From Brevibacillus porteri (GTDB lineage Bacteria; Bacillota; Bacilli; Brevibacillales; Brevibacillaceae), in NCBI RefSeq assembly GCF_003013475.1, contig NZ_PXZO01000048.1, positions 1 to 64,000 on the forward strand: DNA of 64,000 nucleotides, given 5' to 3'. The stretch's first letter is position 1, and every line of letters starts with the position of its first letter. This document shows, piece after piece, positions 17,963 to 25,726 of this stretch. The translations under genes were made by a program, and so were the position numbers. Below the pieces are notes generated by a model, which worked only from the letters and a program-made list of their open reading frames with translations, was not told the DNA's origin and searched no databases.

Positions 17963-18817
17963 CTATGATTTGGGATCAAAGATATCCCGCAAAGCATCCC
18001 CGAGCAGATACACCGTAAAAACGACTGCCGTAATCGCAAGACCGGGAAACGTAGCGAGCCACCAAGCTTCTCGCAAGTAATTTTTCCCTTCATTCAGCAT
18101 CGTTCCCCACTCCGGTGTAGGAGGCTGGGCACCCAAACCGATAAAGCCCAGTGCCGAGGTCCCCAAAATGGCACTGCCAATAAACATGGTCGTATAGACG
18201 ACCAGCACGTTCGAGATGTTCGGAATGAACTGGCGTGTAATGATCCACCAATTCGAGCTGCCGATGGAGCGACTTGCTTCCACATAGCCGGATTGCTTGA
18301 TGGAGAGTGCCGCACCACGAATCAGAATCGAAAAGGCCGGAATCGATGATATTCCGATCGCGATCATCGCATTTTCCTGACTCGGTCCGAGCAAAGCTAC
18401 AATTGCTAGAGCAAGCACAATACCGGGCAACGCCAGCATGATGTCCATGATTCTCATGATCAGATTGTCGACAATTCCTCCGAGGTAAGCGCATGTCACA
18501 CCAATCAGCGTTCCTGCTACAAACGTCATGACAGACGCCAGCACGGCTACGGTCAGTGTCACTCGTGTTCCGTACAGCATCCGGGATAAAATATCACGGC
18601 CAATCGCATCTGTCCCTAGCCAAAAGTCTTTCGACGGCCCTTGCATAAATGCTTCGTAGTACGTTTTCGTAGGATCATGTGGAGCTATCCACGGCCCGAT
18701 GATTCCCAGCAACACGATGCAGAGCATCATCAGGAAGCTGTATTTCGCTTTCTTTTGCTGCATGATCTTCTCCCATAATTCCAAACGAGGCATGGACCAT
18801 TGCTTGCTCCAGAACAC
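17963..18817 (-). CDS. Peptide ABC transporter permease (DppC/OppC type)
   Basis: 284 residues from GTG at 18817, one base after the stop of the DppB-like gene, with AGGAGGGG upstream inside that gene. It has an N-terminal membrane helix, then the OppC_N region 'WLGTDAIGRDILSRMLYG' (GTDxxGRD is diagnostic). Five further helices and the EAA-loop 'EASRSIGSSNWWIITRQFIPN' contact the ATPases. It forms a heterodimeric channel with the DppB-like protein. Confidence 0.92.
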   Translation of the reverse strand: MFWSKQWSMPRLELWEKIMQQKKAKYSFLMMLCIVLLGIIGPWIAPHDPTKTYYEAFMQGPSKDFWLGTDAIGRDILSRMLYGTRVTLTVAVLASVMTFVAGTLIGVTCAYLGGIVDNLIMRIMDIMLALPGIVLALAIVALLGPSQENAMIAIGISSIPAFSILIRGAALSIKQSGYVEASRSIGSSNWWIITRQFIPNISNVLVVYTTMFIGSAILGTSALGFIGLGAQPPTPEWGTMLNEGKNYLREAWWLATFPGLAITAVVFTVYLLGDALRDIFDPKS

Positions 18818-18818
18818 G

Positions 18819-19754
18819 CTACATCCCCTCCTTCGCGGTGTAGTCAATGCGAGGATCGAGAATCGCGTACAGGACATCAATCAAAATGACAACGAGGACA
18901 TATACAGCTCCAATAAACAACGTCGTTCCTTGAATCATCGGAAAATCCCGCGAGCTAATCGCTTGAATCGCCAAAGTACCCACTCCCGGCCAGCCAAAAA
19001 CCTGCTCGACAATCACAGCCCCACCCAGCAAGCCAGCCAGCTCCAGGCCAATGACAGCCACAATCGGAATCATCACATTGCGAAAAGCGTGCCGCAGCAG
19101 CACAATTCGTTCATTCATCCCTTTCGCACGTGCTGTTCGGATATAGTCATTGGACAAAACCTCTACCATGCCAGCACGAGTGAGTCGGCTAAGTGCCGTC
19201 GCCATCAATGTCCCCAAGGTAAACGCTGGAAGAACCATGTCTTTTAGCCCCGTCCCTCCCGCAATCGGAAACCAGCCCAAATGGACGGAGAACACAAGGA
19301 TAACGAGTAAGCCCAACCAAAAGCCGGGTATGGACATCCCAAAGGTGGAAAAGGTCATAATCGCTCCATCGATGGGTGTATCCTTGTATTTCGCCGCTAG
19401 GACACCCAGCCCGATACCGATCACAACTGCCACCACGAGGCTGGCTACTGCCATTTTTGCTGTCGCGGGAAAACGATCAGCAATTTCTGTGCTGACAGGC
19501 CGGCCCGTTTTCAGGGAAGTGCCGAGATCCCCTTTCAAAACGCCAGAAGCATAGTCGAGATACTGGACGACCAAAGGTTTGTTCAAGCCCAGCTCTCCGC
19601 GAAGCGATTCGATTTGTTCCACAGTCGCCCGCTGCCCTAGCATGATCCGCACAGGGTCACCCGGGATGAGATGAATGAGCAGAAATGTAAAAACGGAGAG
19701 TCCAAACAGGACAATGATGCCCGACAATAAGCGCTTCACTATATACTGCTTCAT
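18819..19754 (-). CDS. Peptide ABC transporter permease (DppB/OppB type)
   Basis: 311 residues from ATG at 19754 (MKQYIVKRLLSGIIVLFG). A longer in-frame start exists at 19850, but without a ribosome site. The sequence shows the family's 'IPGDPVRIMLGQRATVEQIESL' region, six membrane helices and the EAA motif 'RTARAKGMNERIVLLRHAFRN'. First main gene of the operon DppB-C-D-F-M29-M19-regulator. The start overlaps the stop of a 21-codon leader ORF (ATGA), which suggests translational coupling. Confidence 0.88.
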   Translation of the reverse strand: MKQYIVKRLLSGIIVLFGLSVFTFLLIHLIPGDPVRIMLGQRATVEQIESLRGELGLNKPLVVQYLDYASGVLKGDLGTSLKTGRPVSTEIADRFPATAKMAVASLVVAVVIGIGLGVLAAKYKDTPIDGAIMTFSTFGMSIPGFWLGLLVILVFSVHLGWFPIAGGTGLKDMVLPAFTLGTLMATALSRLTRAGMVEVLSNDYIRTARAKGMNERIVLLRHAFRNVMIPIVAVIGLELAGLLGGAVIVEQVFGWPGVGTLAIQAISSRDFPMIQGTTLFIGAVYVLVVILIDVLYAILDPRIDYTAKEGM

Positions 19755-19816
19755 GAGGTCTTCACCCAGATGTGAGAAACCGTATAAACTAGCTTCTTCC
19801 TGTTGCGTTCCGGCAC
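19751..19816 (-). CDS. Candidate 21-codon leader ORF coupled to the DppB-like gene
   Basis: GTG at 19816 follows GGAGGAG at 6-nt spacing, the best ribosome site in this region. It encodes 21 basic residues (MPERNRKKLVYTVSHIW...), and its TGA overlaps the ATG of the permease gene. The permease start itself has only a weak site. The ORF is too short to judge by coding bias. It could be a translation-coupling leader or chance. Confidence 0.35.
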   Translation of the reverse strand: MPERNRKKLVYTVSHIWVKTS

Positions 19817-19841
19817 TTTGTTCTCCTCCCTTTTTCATCAC

Positions 19842-19870
19842 TAACGACACTTGTCGTTATAGTGTCGTTA
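19842..19870 (-). promoter_or_regulatory. CGACAC dyad upstream of the Dpp-like operon
   Basis: TAACGACAC (19842-19850) and GTGTCGTTA (19862-19870) form a perfect 9-bp dyad with an 11-bp spacer. An inner ACGACA-CT-TGTCGT palindrome overlaps it. The part 19851-19869 matches 15 of 19 bases upstream of the 12331 gene. It is a candidate operator controlling both peptide operons. Confidence 0.55.
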
Positions 19871-19934
19871 TTAGTTAAAAATAGTCTATTCCAAATTTAC
19901 AGAAAGTTCAACTCGTTTTTTTCTTGCCCCATTC

Positions 19935-19963
19935 AAAAAGAGCATGGTCCCTTTCTACCATGC
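19935..19963 (-). terminator. Terminator of the reductase-hydrolase fusion gene
   Basis: GCATGGT (19942-19948) pairs with ACCATGC (19957-19963); on the minus strand CTTTTT follows. It lies 25 bp after the stop at 19988. Confidence 0.75.
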
Positions 19964-19987
19964 CCCTTCCGAAGAATCGCTCCGTTG

Positions 19988-21874
19988 TCATTCCTTGCCG
20001 TGCCTCATTTGTAGCAATACGTTTGCTGTTAGCTGTGGGTGACTAATCGGAAAATGATGAGCGACAGAGAACCTTTCGATCTCTACATGTGCTTTCATGA
20101 AAGCATCCTCTGTTCCTTTTGTCAGCTGATACGTTTTATCCTGTGTCCCCCATACGATCTGGGCTGGAAAAGGGAACGACTCTGCTGTTAGCGCCATTTG
20201 CCGGAATTCATTCATAAAATAGCGCAGCACGTCTGTATGCGTCTTGCTGATGCGTGGCGATTGCAGGAGCTTCCCGGCCTTTTCTACATAGCCTTTTGGC
20301 ATTTCCTCCGCGGACTGAAATACCCCTTGCTCAAGCATTGCTTTTTCCATTTGGGCTGGCGTTACCTGCTTTTGCAAAAAACGCTGTAGAAGGGCTGGAC
20401 TTTTTCCCAATCCCGCCAGCAGCAAAGAATACTTCGGCGCATGCAGGGGCGGCTGCAAAAGGTATAGCTTCTCGATTTTTTCCGGTACTCGCTTTGCTGC
20501 CTCCCATGCCAAAAACCCGCCAAATGAATGTCCTGCAAGATGAACCGGAGACGGCAGCTGTCGCAATGCCTCGGCCATTGCCTCGATAAAGCCCTCGATC
20601 GGTTTTTCGTGATGGTGATAGGGCGATCTGCCAAACCCGGGCAAATCCAGTAACCATACTGCCTGTTCACCCAGCTGTTCGGCTAGCGGGAGTAAATCGC
20701 TCATCTCACTGAAAAGCCCGTGCACGAGCAGCCACGGAGTACCCGAGCCTTCTTTCTTGTACGCGGCCATGCCTGCGATTTGCTCTCGGTGAAAGTGAGG
20801 AGGCACTTTCTGATCCTTGACCGACAAACGGTAGTCGAGATCGGCAATCACACTGGGAAGATACGCCGCTACGTCGTATGCATCGATGCTTTTTTTCGCT
20901 TTCATTTGCTGAAAGGGAGCGAGCGGGAAGTCTTTCTTTACGACAAAATCCATCGAATTGGCAGGTACCCCGAGCAAGCCGCTGCCGCCGTTATGCAAGA
21001 TTTTTTTCAAGACCGATACCGGGAAAGGAATGGCTGGTGGCTTCATCCGTAATTCTTTAGCCATCAACGAAATCAGCTCTGAAAAAGCTGGCGTCGCACT
21101 CCGCTCATTTAAGGCGTAATACGTTTGATGCTCGATGTGATTTGTCTCTACAATCCCCACAATGACCTCGGCCAAATCGTCGACGGCAAGCAAGGGCAGC
21201 CACCACTCCTTACCACCGGGAAGAACAGGGATCTTACCACGCCGCATAGAGCTGATCACGAGCCCCAATCCATCTGTTTGTTCTGTGTTCCCGGTGCTTC
21301 GCGGGCCTATGATCGTACACGGATTTACCACGACCAGCGGCATTCCTTTTTGATACGCCTCTTGTCTGAGGTATAGATCTGCCAGAAACTTGTATTTCTC
21401 GTAGCCCCCTGCCTCTCGTAAAAATTCGTTTGTCGCAAAAACATCTGTCGCCAACTTTCCACTCTCATCGTCAAACGGACTCATGTAGCCAACGATATGA
21501 ATCAGCTTTTGCAGACGCTGTTGTTTATGCAATTCGTTCGCTACTGCTGCAAGGTGACTTGCTCCTTGTAAAATCACGTCCCTCCCCACTGTTTCATCCA
21601 TCGAAATATCCATCGGGACACCTGCATGGATGATGACAGTAGCGTGCAATACCTGTTCGTAATCGCTCGCCGATAATCCCAAGCCCTCCTTTCGCAAATC
21701 ACCCCGCACGGCATTGCAATTGGACCTCTCTGTTGGTGTCATCTGCATCAGCAATTCATCCCACTTCTCGGTCGAACGAACCAGCGCCAGCACGGTATGA
21801 CCAGCTCGTGCCAGTTGTTTTGTTACCTCCTTGCCGATAAATCCAGTCGCGCCTGTTATAAAAACGACAGCCAT
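19988..21874 (-). CDS. Fusion of an NAD(P)-binding extended SDR/thioester-reductase-like domain with an alpha/beta hydrolase
   Basis: 628 residues. The N-terminal 340 or so are an extended SDR: nucleotide loop TGATGFIG (residues 7-14), the Y-x-x-x-K pair in 'GYEKYKFLADL' (about 160), and 'VVNPCTIIGPRSTG'. From about residue 370 an alpha/beta hydrolase follows with oxyanion region 'LLVHGLF', 'DLPGFGRSP', nucleophile elbow GHSFGG and a C-terminal His in 'VAHHFPISHP'. Such domains act on acyl or polyketide-type substrates; the fusion suggests reduction and hydrolysis of one linked substrate, but none can be named. AAAGGAGG precedes ATG. A TetR-type operator overlaps its promoter. Confidence 0.82.
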   Translation of the reverse strand: MAVVFITGATGFIGKEVTKQLARAGHTVLALVRSTEKWDELLMQMTPTERSNCNAVRGDLRKEGLGLSASDYEQVLHATVIIHAGVPMDISMDETVGRDVILQGASHLAAVANELHKQQRLQKLIHIVGYMSPFDDESGKLATDVFATNEFLREAGGYEKYKFLADLYLRQEAYQKGMPLVVVNPCTIIGPRSTGNTEQTDGLGLVISSMRRGKIPVLPGGKEWWLPLLAVDDLAEVIVGIVETNHIEHQTYYALNERSATPAFSELISLMAKELRMKPPAIPFPVSVLKKILHNGGSGLLGVPANSMDFVVKKDFPLAPFQQMKAKKSIDAYDVAAYLPSVIADLDYRLSVKDQKVPPHFHREQIAGMAAYKKEGSGTPWLLVHGLFSEMSDLLPLAEQLGEQAVWLLDLPGFGRSPYHHHEKPIEGFIEAMAEALRQLPSPVHLAGHSFGGFLAWEAAKRVPEKIEKLYLLQPPLHAPKYSLLLAGLGKSPALLQRFLQKQVTPAQMEKAMLEQGVFQSAEEMPKGYVEKAGKLLQSPRISKTHTDVLRYFMNEFRQMALTAESFPFPAQIVWGTQDKTYQLTKGTEDAFMKAHVEIERFSVAHHFPISHPQLTANVLLQMRHGKE

Positions 21875-21896
21875 TGTTTTTGCCTCCTTTATATTT

Positions 21897-21915
21897 TTAG
21901 TACTAATTAGTACTA
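21897..21915 (-). promoter_or_regulatory. TetR operator upstream of the fusion gene
   Basis: TTAGTACTAATTAGTACTA, built of two TAGTACTA units, matches 16 of 19 bases of 22508-22526 upstream of the tetR gene. It lies just ahead of the ribosome site, where binding would block transcription. Confidence 0.7.
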
Positions 21916-21924
21916 ATTGACTTC

Positions 21925-21954
21925 AAAAAAATCCTACACTTGAATCAAGTGTAG
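21925..21954 (-). terminator. Terminator overlapping the end of the tetR gene
   Basis: CTACACTTGA (21934-21943) and TCAAGTGTAG (21945-21954) form a 10-bp perfect stem that contains the tetR stop codon; a T6 run follows on the minus strand. The last codons of the gene are part of the hairpin. Confidence 0.75.
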
Positions 21955-22506
21955 AAGTGTCTGACCAGCACCTACGAGTGCCTGTGCATGACCCTGCGAT
22001 TCAGCCATGAGCATCGCTCCTTCCACAATGGTCACGAGCAAGACTGCCGTTTGCTGAATCGAGATATTTTCCTTGAATTCTCCACGGCCGATTCCCTCCA
22101 CGAGCAGCTTTTCCGCTAGGTTCTGCCATTCGATCAGGAACTCGTTGATTCGCGCTTTGACTTCTGGTATTTGTGCCGACAGCAAGGAAAGGATGGGACA
22201 GCCTCCTACGCAGGAGCGCCCCTCCAGTTCCTCTGCGATGGTGGTAAAAATCAGCCCCACCCGTGCGGAAACAGACAGGTCTGCCTGTTGCAGGATGACT
22301 TCCAGCGCTCCTCTCAGCACATTGATTCTGTAGCCGAGCACAGCTACGACGAGCTCCTCCTTGCTTTTGAAATGGTAGTAAATGTTGGACTTGGAGACTT
22401 TGCTCTGTGCTACGACATCATCCATGCTGGTATTCATGAGTCCTTTTTGCAAAAACAAATCGGAGGCAGTGGCGATGACATGATCACGGTTTGAGGTTCG
22501 TTTCAT
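21934..22506 (-). CDS. TetR/AcrR-family transcriptional regulator
   Basis: 190 residues. The N-terminal helix-turn-helix runs 'NRDHVIATASDLFLQKGLMNTSMDDVVAQSKVSKSNIYYHFKSKEELV' across residues 5-52 (quoted in part as the family pattern), ending in the diagnostic YYHFKSKEEL. The C-terminal ligand domain is alpha-helical with a 'GRSCVGGCPILSL' segment, as in QacR/YxaF-like regulators. It probably represses itself and the downstream fusion gene, since near-identical TAGTACTA operators lie before both. Confidence 0.9.
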   Translation of the reverse strand: MKRTSNRDHVIATASDLFLQKGLMNTSMDDVVAQSKVSKSNIYYHFKSKEELVVAVLGYRINVLRGALEVILQQADLSVSARVGLIFTTIAEELEGRSCVGGCPILSLLSAQIPEVKARINEFLIEWQNLAEKLLVEGIGRGEFKENISIQQTAVLLVTIVEGAMLMAESQGHAQALVGAGQTLLHLIQV

Positions 22507-22507
22507 A

Positions 22508-22526
22508 TTAGGACTATATAGTACTA
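22508..22526 (-). promoter_or_regulatory. TetR operator upstream of its own gene
   Basis: TTAGGACTATATAGTACTA lies immediately before the tetR start codon and matches the site at 21897-21915. This predicts autoregulation. Confidence 0.68.
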
Positions 22527-22563
22527 AAAGATTATTGTCAATCGTTCGAGTGGATAGTGGAGG

Positions 22564-22774
22564 AGAAGAAAAAGCGCAGTTCTCTTCGACTCTGACACGC
22601 CAGCAAGGGGGGAATTACTGTCCGTCTACACTTCAAAAAGGGGACCGTCGAGCCAAAGCCACCCCACGGGCGGAAGTCTCTCAAAGAAGAAGTGTTCGAC
22701 AAGCGTGGTCCCCTTTTTGAAGTTCCGACTGGGTAGGCGTTGTCAAGGTCTGCGAGCCCTGCGCTTTTTCTTCT
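22564..22774. repeat. 211-bp imperfect palindrome (MITE-like or structured-RNA element)
   Basis: Perfect 16-bp terminal inverted repeats AGAAGAAAAAGCGCAG (22564-22579) and its complement (22759-22774) flank the element. Inside are a near-matching TGACACGCC/GGCGTTGTCA pair and a perfect 17-bp pair ACTTCAAAAAGGGGACC (22630-22646) with 22707-22723, leaving a 60-nt loop. The whole can fold on either strand. It fills the 345-bp gap between tetR and the DUF2785-like gene. No convincing protein is encoded. No target-site duplication is obvious (flanks GG and TA). Confidence 0.65.
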
Positions 22775-22803
22775 TACCAGCTTTGCCTTTTAAAACTTCG
22801 TAT

Positions 22804-22845
22804 AAAAAAGAAAAGGTTGATGCCGTCTGTCACGGCATCAACCTT
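22804..22845 (-). terminator. Terminator of the DUF2785-like operon
   Basis: AAGGTTGATGCCGT (22813-22826) pairs perfectly with ACGGCATCAACCTT (22832-22845), and T-rich sequence follows on the minus strand. It lies 6 bp after the stop at 22852. Confidence 0.9.
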
Positions 22846-22851
22846 CACCCT

Positions 22852-23697
22852 TTAACTGATCGCAAATCTGTTTAATTTCGTTACAGCAGCAAGCATGGCA
22901 GCCGCCAGTTCATTTTCCTGGCTATCTTGTGCCCTTCTTAGATAAAGGCTGCGCAAAAAGTTTTTACTGTTCACTCGAGCGATGACCTGGGTACGACTTT
23001 TCGGCAGTTCTGCACAGCTTGCCAAGCCATTGATCCAGTCAGCGAGCTCCTGCTCTGGGAGCAAATCTTTAACTATCATCGTGTCGACAATGCTTGCCAG
23101 ACGTTCATCTTCTTCGTCATTGAAAATATGCTTTCTGTTATCCAACACGCCCTGGATCGCACGAAGGATGTCTCGCTGTACGGCTTCGTCGCTCTCTGGG
23201 CACTGCACTAGCTCTAGGAATACGTCTGCCCCGTGTGCCGTACTGTGCGCCCAGCCTCCTTCTGACAAATAGCCGCGCAAATCCTTTTCTTCTTGAAAAT
23301 AGCGGAGCATGGTGTTCTTCACATGCTGGAAATCAGCGAGCTCCAAAAAAGGCTTCTGCCTGTGACGTCGCATGATCAAGGCAATCGGCAATGCAGAGAA
23401 TGTCCTCGTAAATACAGATTGATCACCCTCGCTACCGATCTGATAGAACAAATGCGTATCGTCCGTCAGTTCTCGGAGAAGGCTGCGCAATTGCGCCTCC
23501 GTCAGATGTTTCTCATCAAGAATCCAGTAATAAAATGCCGGGTAAATGAGATTATCACGCAGCTCCGGGTCAGGGTCCCCTATGTATTGCAGCAATAACC
23601 CGACGAAATCCTGTAGTTGCTCCCCTTCACGAATCAGGTATTGTTCCTGCTCCAATCTTTGCAGGTCCAGTATGAGTTTTGTTCTCGTATCCCTCAC
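22852..23697 (-). CDS. DUF2785-like protein of unknown function
   Basis: 281 residues from GTG at 23697; GTGA overlaps the stop of the hydrolase gene upstream, so the two are coupled. Entirely helical and soluble, HEAT-repeat-like in look ('LRDNLIYPAFYYWI', 'GGWAHSTAHGADVFLELV'). The WAHSTAHGAD stretch is the most conserved-looking part and recalls DUF2785. Function is unknown in the family. It is last in a three-gene minus-strand set with an alpha/beta hydrolase and a DUF4272-like gene. Confidence 0.75.
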   Translation of the reverse strand: MRDTRTKLILDLQRLEQEQYLIREGEQLQDFVGLLLQYIGDPDPELRDNLIYPAFYYWILDEKHLTEAQLRSLLRELTDDTHLFYQIGSEGDQSVFTRTFSALPIALIMRRHRQKPFLELADFQHVKNTMLRYFQEEKDLRGYLSEGGWAHSTAHGADVFLELVQCPESDEAVQRDILRAIQGVLDNRKHIFNDEEDERLASIVDTMIVKDLLPEQELADWINGLASCAELPKSRTQVIARVNSKNFLRSLYLRRAQDSQENELAAAMLAAVTKLNRFAIS

Positions 23698-24434
23698 GTT
23701 TTCATCCGCCTCAACATCATCAAAATTTCCTCGACCACGATATCCGGTTCATCATGATGAATATAATGCCCGCTGCGACCGGCAATTCTTTGCTTGCTTG
23801 ATGTAGATAGCCGCCTGAAATCGGTTTGCAGATTTTGTTCGATTTTCAAAATTTCCTCGTTCGGCCATTTCTCGTCCCATATGTCCGGTAAGCCTCTCGT
23901 AATAATTGAGACAGGTATGTCGCTTTGCAGAAAATGGTCAACGATTTCTTGGTAGCTCCGTATCTTATCGATCTTCTCGCTGTTTCGCATCGGATTCTCG
24001 TAATATTCTCGATTGGCTGCGATCAGGTTATCAGGCAAAACCTTTTCATAGGCGAGCTCCTTATATTCGGGAGCAGCGTCAACCAAAACCATCCCCGAAA
24101 CAAGCTGCGGATATAGACTAGCAAACAGTCTAGCCACCAGACCGCCAAAAGAATGTCCGACCAAGATACAAGGCGCCTCCACCTCAATCTCCTGCAGCAA
24201 ATCGTATAGCTCCTCCACCAGATCGCGACAAGTCCGGGGGACGACTGCTGCCGCTGGGCTCCTGCCAATCCCCGCACGATCGTAGGATAAGGTAGACGCT
24301 TCCTGCGAGATGCGGTCTTGAACGATCTGCCATGTCTCACCGCTATCGCCCATTCCTGCTAAGAAGATCACACAAGGTGCTCCACTTTTTCGCGAATATA
24401 GCCTATGTATCCGTCGACACATGATCCCAGTCAT
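23694..24434 (-). CDS. Alpha/beta hydrolase
   Basis: 246 residues. Oxyanion-hole region 'VIFLAGMGDSGETW', 'LSYDRAGIGRSP', nucleophile elbow GHSFGGL (Ser about 96) and catalytic His in 'GRSGHYIHHDEPD'. This is a complete single-domain hydrolase of the 20-30 kDa class, substrate unknown. It overlaps the end of the DUF4272-like gene by 32 bp; the start could also be ATG at 24422, since GGAGG sits directly before the first ATG. Cytoplasmic. Confidence 0.83.
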   Translation of the reverse strand: MTGIMCRRIHRLYSRKSGAPCVIFLAGMGDSGETWQIVQDRISQEASTLSYDRAGIGRSPAAAVVPRTCRDLVEELYDLLQEIEVEAPCILVGHSFGGLVARLFASLYPQLVSGMVLVDAAPEYKELAYEKVLPDNLIAANREYYENPMRNSEKIDKIRSYQEIVDHFLQSDIPVSIITRGLPDIWDEKWPNEEILKIEQNLQTDFRRLSTSSKQRIAGRSGHYIHHDEPDIVVEEILMMLRRMKT

Positions 24435-25581
24435 CCTCCATGTAACGAACCAGCCAATTCAATGCTCTGTGTCTTTCTACGACTACTTCGTCATTCAAAC
24501 CGCCTGCAACCGTGCGATTGTTGATGCGCGCATCCACGCATGCCCAGTCATAGCGATAGATTAAATCTGCTTGGTCGAGAATCTCCTGTTTGCTTCTCAC
24601 AACCGCATTGCCGTAGAAGGTGTCATAGTCACCTGCGCTTCTGAGAGCGTCAATCGCGGTGTTCACATCACAAATTTTATCAGGGAAATGGAGCTCTTCC
24701 ACATACCCGAGCGCCCACAGCAGTACCCAGTAGCATTCGTACATCCATACCATCTGAATCATATCGGTTCGGTCTGGCTGAGGATCATTCAAGAAGTCTC
24801 TCTCTTTTTCCGTAAAGAATTCAGCAGCGCCAAACTGCTCAATAATTCCCTCGATGAACTCCCGCTCTTCCTTGATTTGTCCGTTTTCGGCGATCCCTCC
24901 GGCATATACCGCAATCAAGCATAGAGCAATCGCTCGCTGAACCATCTCATCCTTGCTCCTGATGACAGCGTCCTCGTCGCCTACGATGACAGGAAGATGC
25001 GGGATGTACGGAATGCCTTGCTCCTGCAATAGCTCGATGCTCCGCTCCTTGCGCGCTTCTCCTGACTGGGAGGGCTGAATATGTCCATCGATCAGGTCTA
25101 CGCTAACCGTCACCAGAAAATCGTCCACTTGGGACTCTCCTGCCGTATTGAGAATCAACCTTCCTTGTTTATCGAGCATGTCTCCGGTAGGGAGAAAGAC
25201 GATCCCGTGTACTTCTTCGGCAATCGCCATAATGGCCGCAAACGTCTTCTGGTCGATTTCCTTACTCGCTACAATTCCTACCGCCACGTTGAGCGCTGTA
25301 ATTTGGTACAACAGCTTTTGCTGGACCTTCTCGTGGGCCGTTTCAATCTGTGCGAAGTAACCGTACATCCCTTTTTTCATCTGAAGAAAGTCTTCTTGGT
25401 CATCATCCTCGCGCATAAGATTGAAGGTGATCTTGCTCTTGCTAAACCATTTTTTATCTGTCACGGTCACGGCCCGCTCGTCTGCGGATACCTCTACCAA
25501 TTGATCACGAAAAGCCTCGACAATCGCAGCGACGACTTTCTCGCATTGTTGGATGGAGACATAGATGGTGCATTGATTCAT
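24403..25581 (-). CDS. DUF4272-like protein
   Basis: 392 residues from ATG at 25581 (MNQCTIYVSIQQCEK), with AAAGGAGG upstream. The N-terminal half is alpha/beta. The C-terminal half contains 'RSIELLQEQGIPYIPHLPVI' and a Trp-rich helical region 'MVWMYECYWVLLWALGYV', characteristic of DUF4272. Function is not established. It begins a minus-strand set divergent from the SUFU-domain gene, with a 145-bp shared promoter region between them. Confidence 0.75.
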   Translation of the reverse strand: MNQCTIYVSIQQCEKVVAAIVEAFRDQLVEVSADERAVTVTDKKWFSKSKITFNLMREDDDQEDFLQMKKGMYGYFAQIETAHEKVQQKLLYQITALNVAVGIVASKEIDQKTFAAIMAIAEEVHGIVFLPTGDMLDKQGRLILNTAGESQVDDFLVTVSVDLIDGHIQPSQSGEARKERSIELLQEQGIPYIPHLPVIVGDEDAVIRSKDEMVQRAIALCLIAVYAGGIAENGQIKEEREFIEGIIEQFGAAEFFTEKERDFLNDPQPDRTDMIQMVWMYECYWVLLWALGYVEELHFPDKICDVNTAIDALRSAGDYDTFYGNAVVRSKQEILDQADLIYRYDWACVDARINNRTVAGGLNDEVVVERHRALNWLVRYMEDDWDHVSTDT

Positions 25582-25726
25582 CTGGCAACCTCCTTTGCTG
25601 AGCAAACATTTTCAAGGTGCTGAATTTTGTAATCAATAGTCAATTATGGTATTCTAACCCTGTTTAATCAAGCCCAAATCTTTATAGTTATCGGCGAATC
25701 TACCACGATGATTGAAGGTGAAACCT

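Noticed and set aside
22535..22720. Plus-strand open frame of 61 codons inside the palindrome
   Set aside because: No homology pattern, and the sequence is explained by nested inverted repeats.
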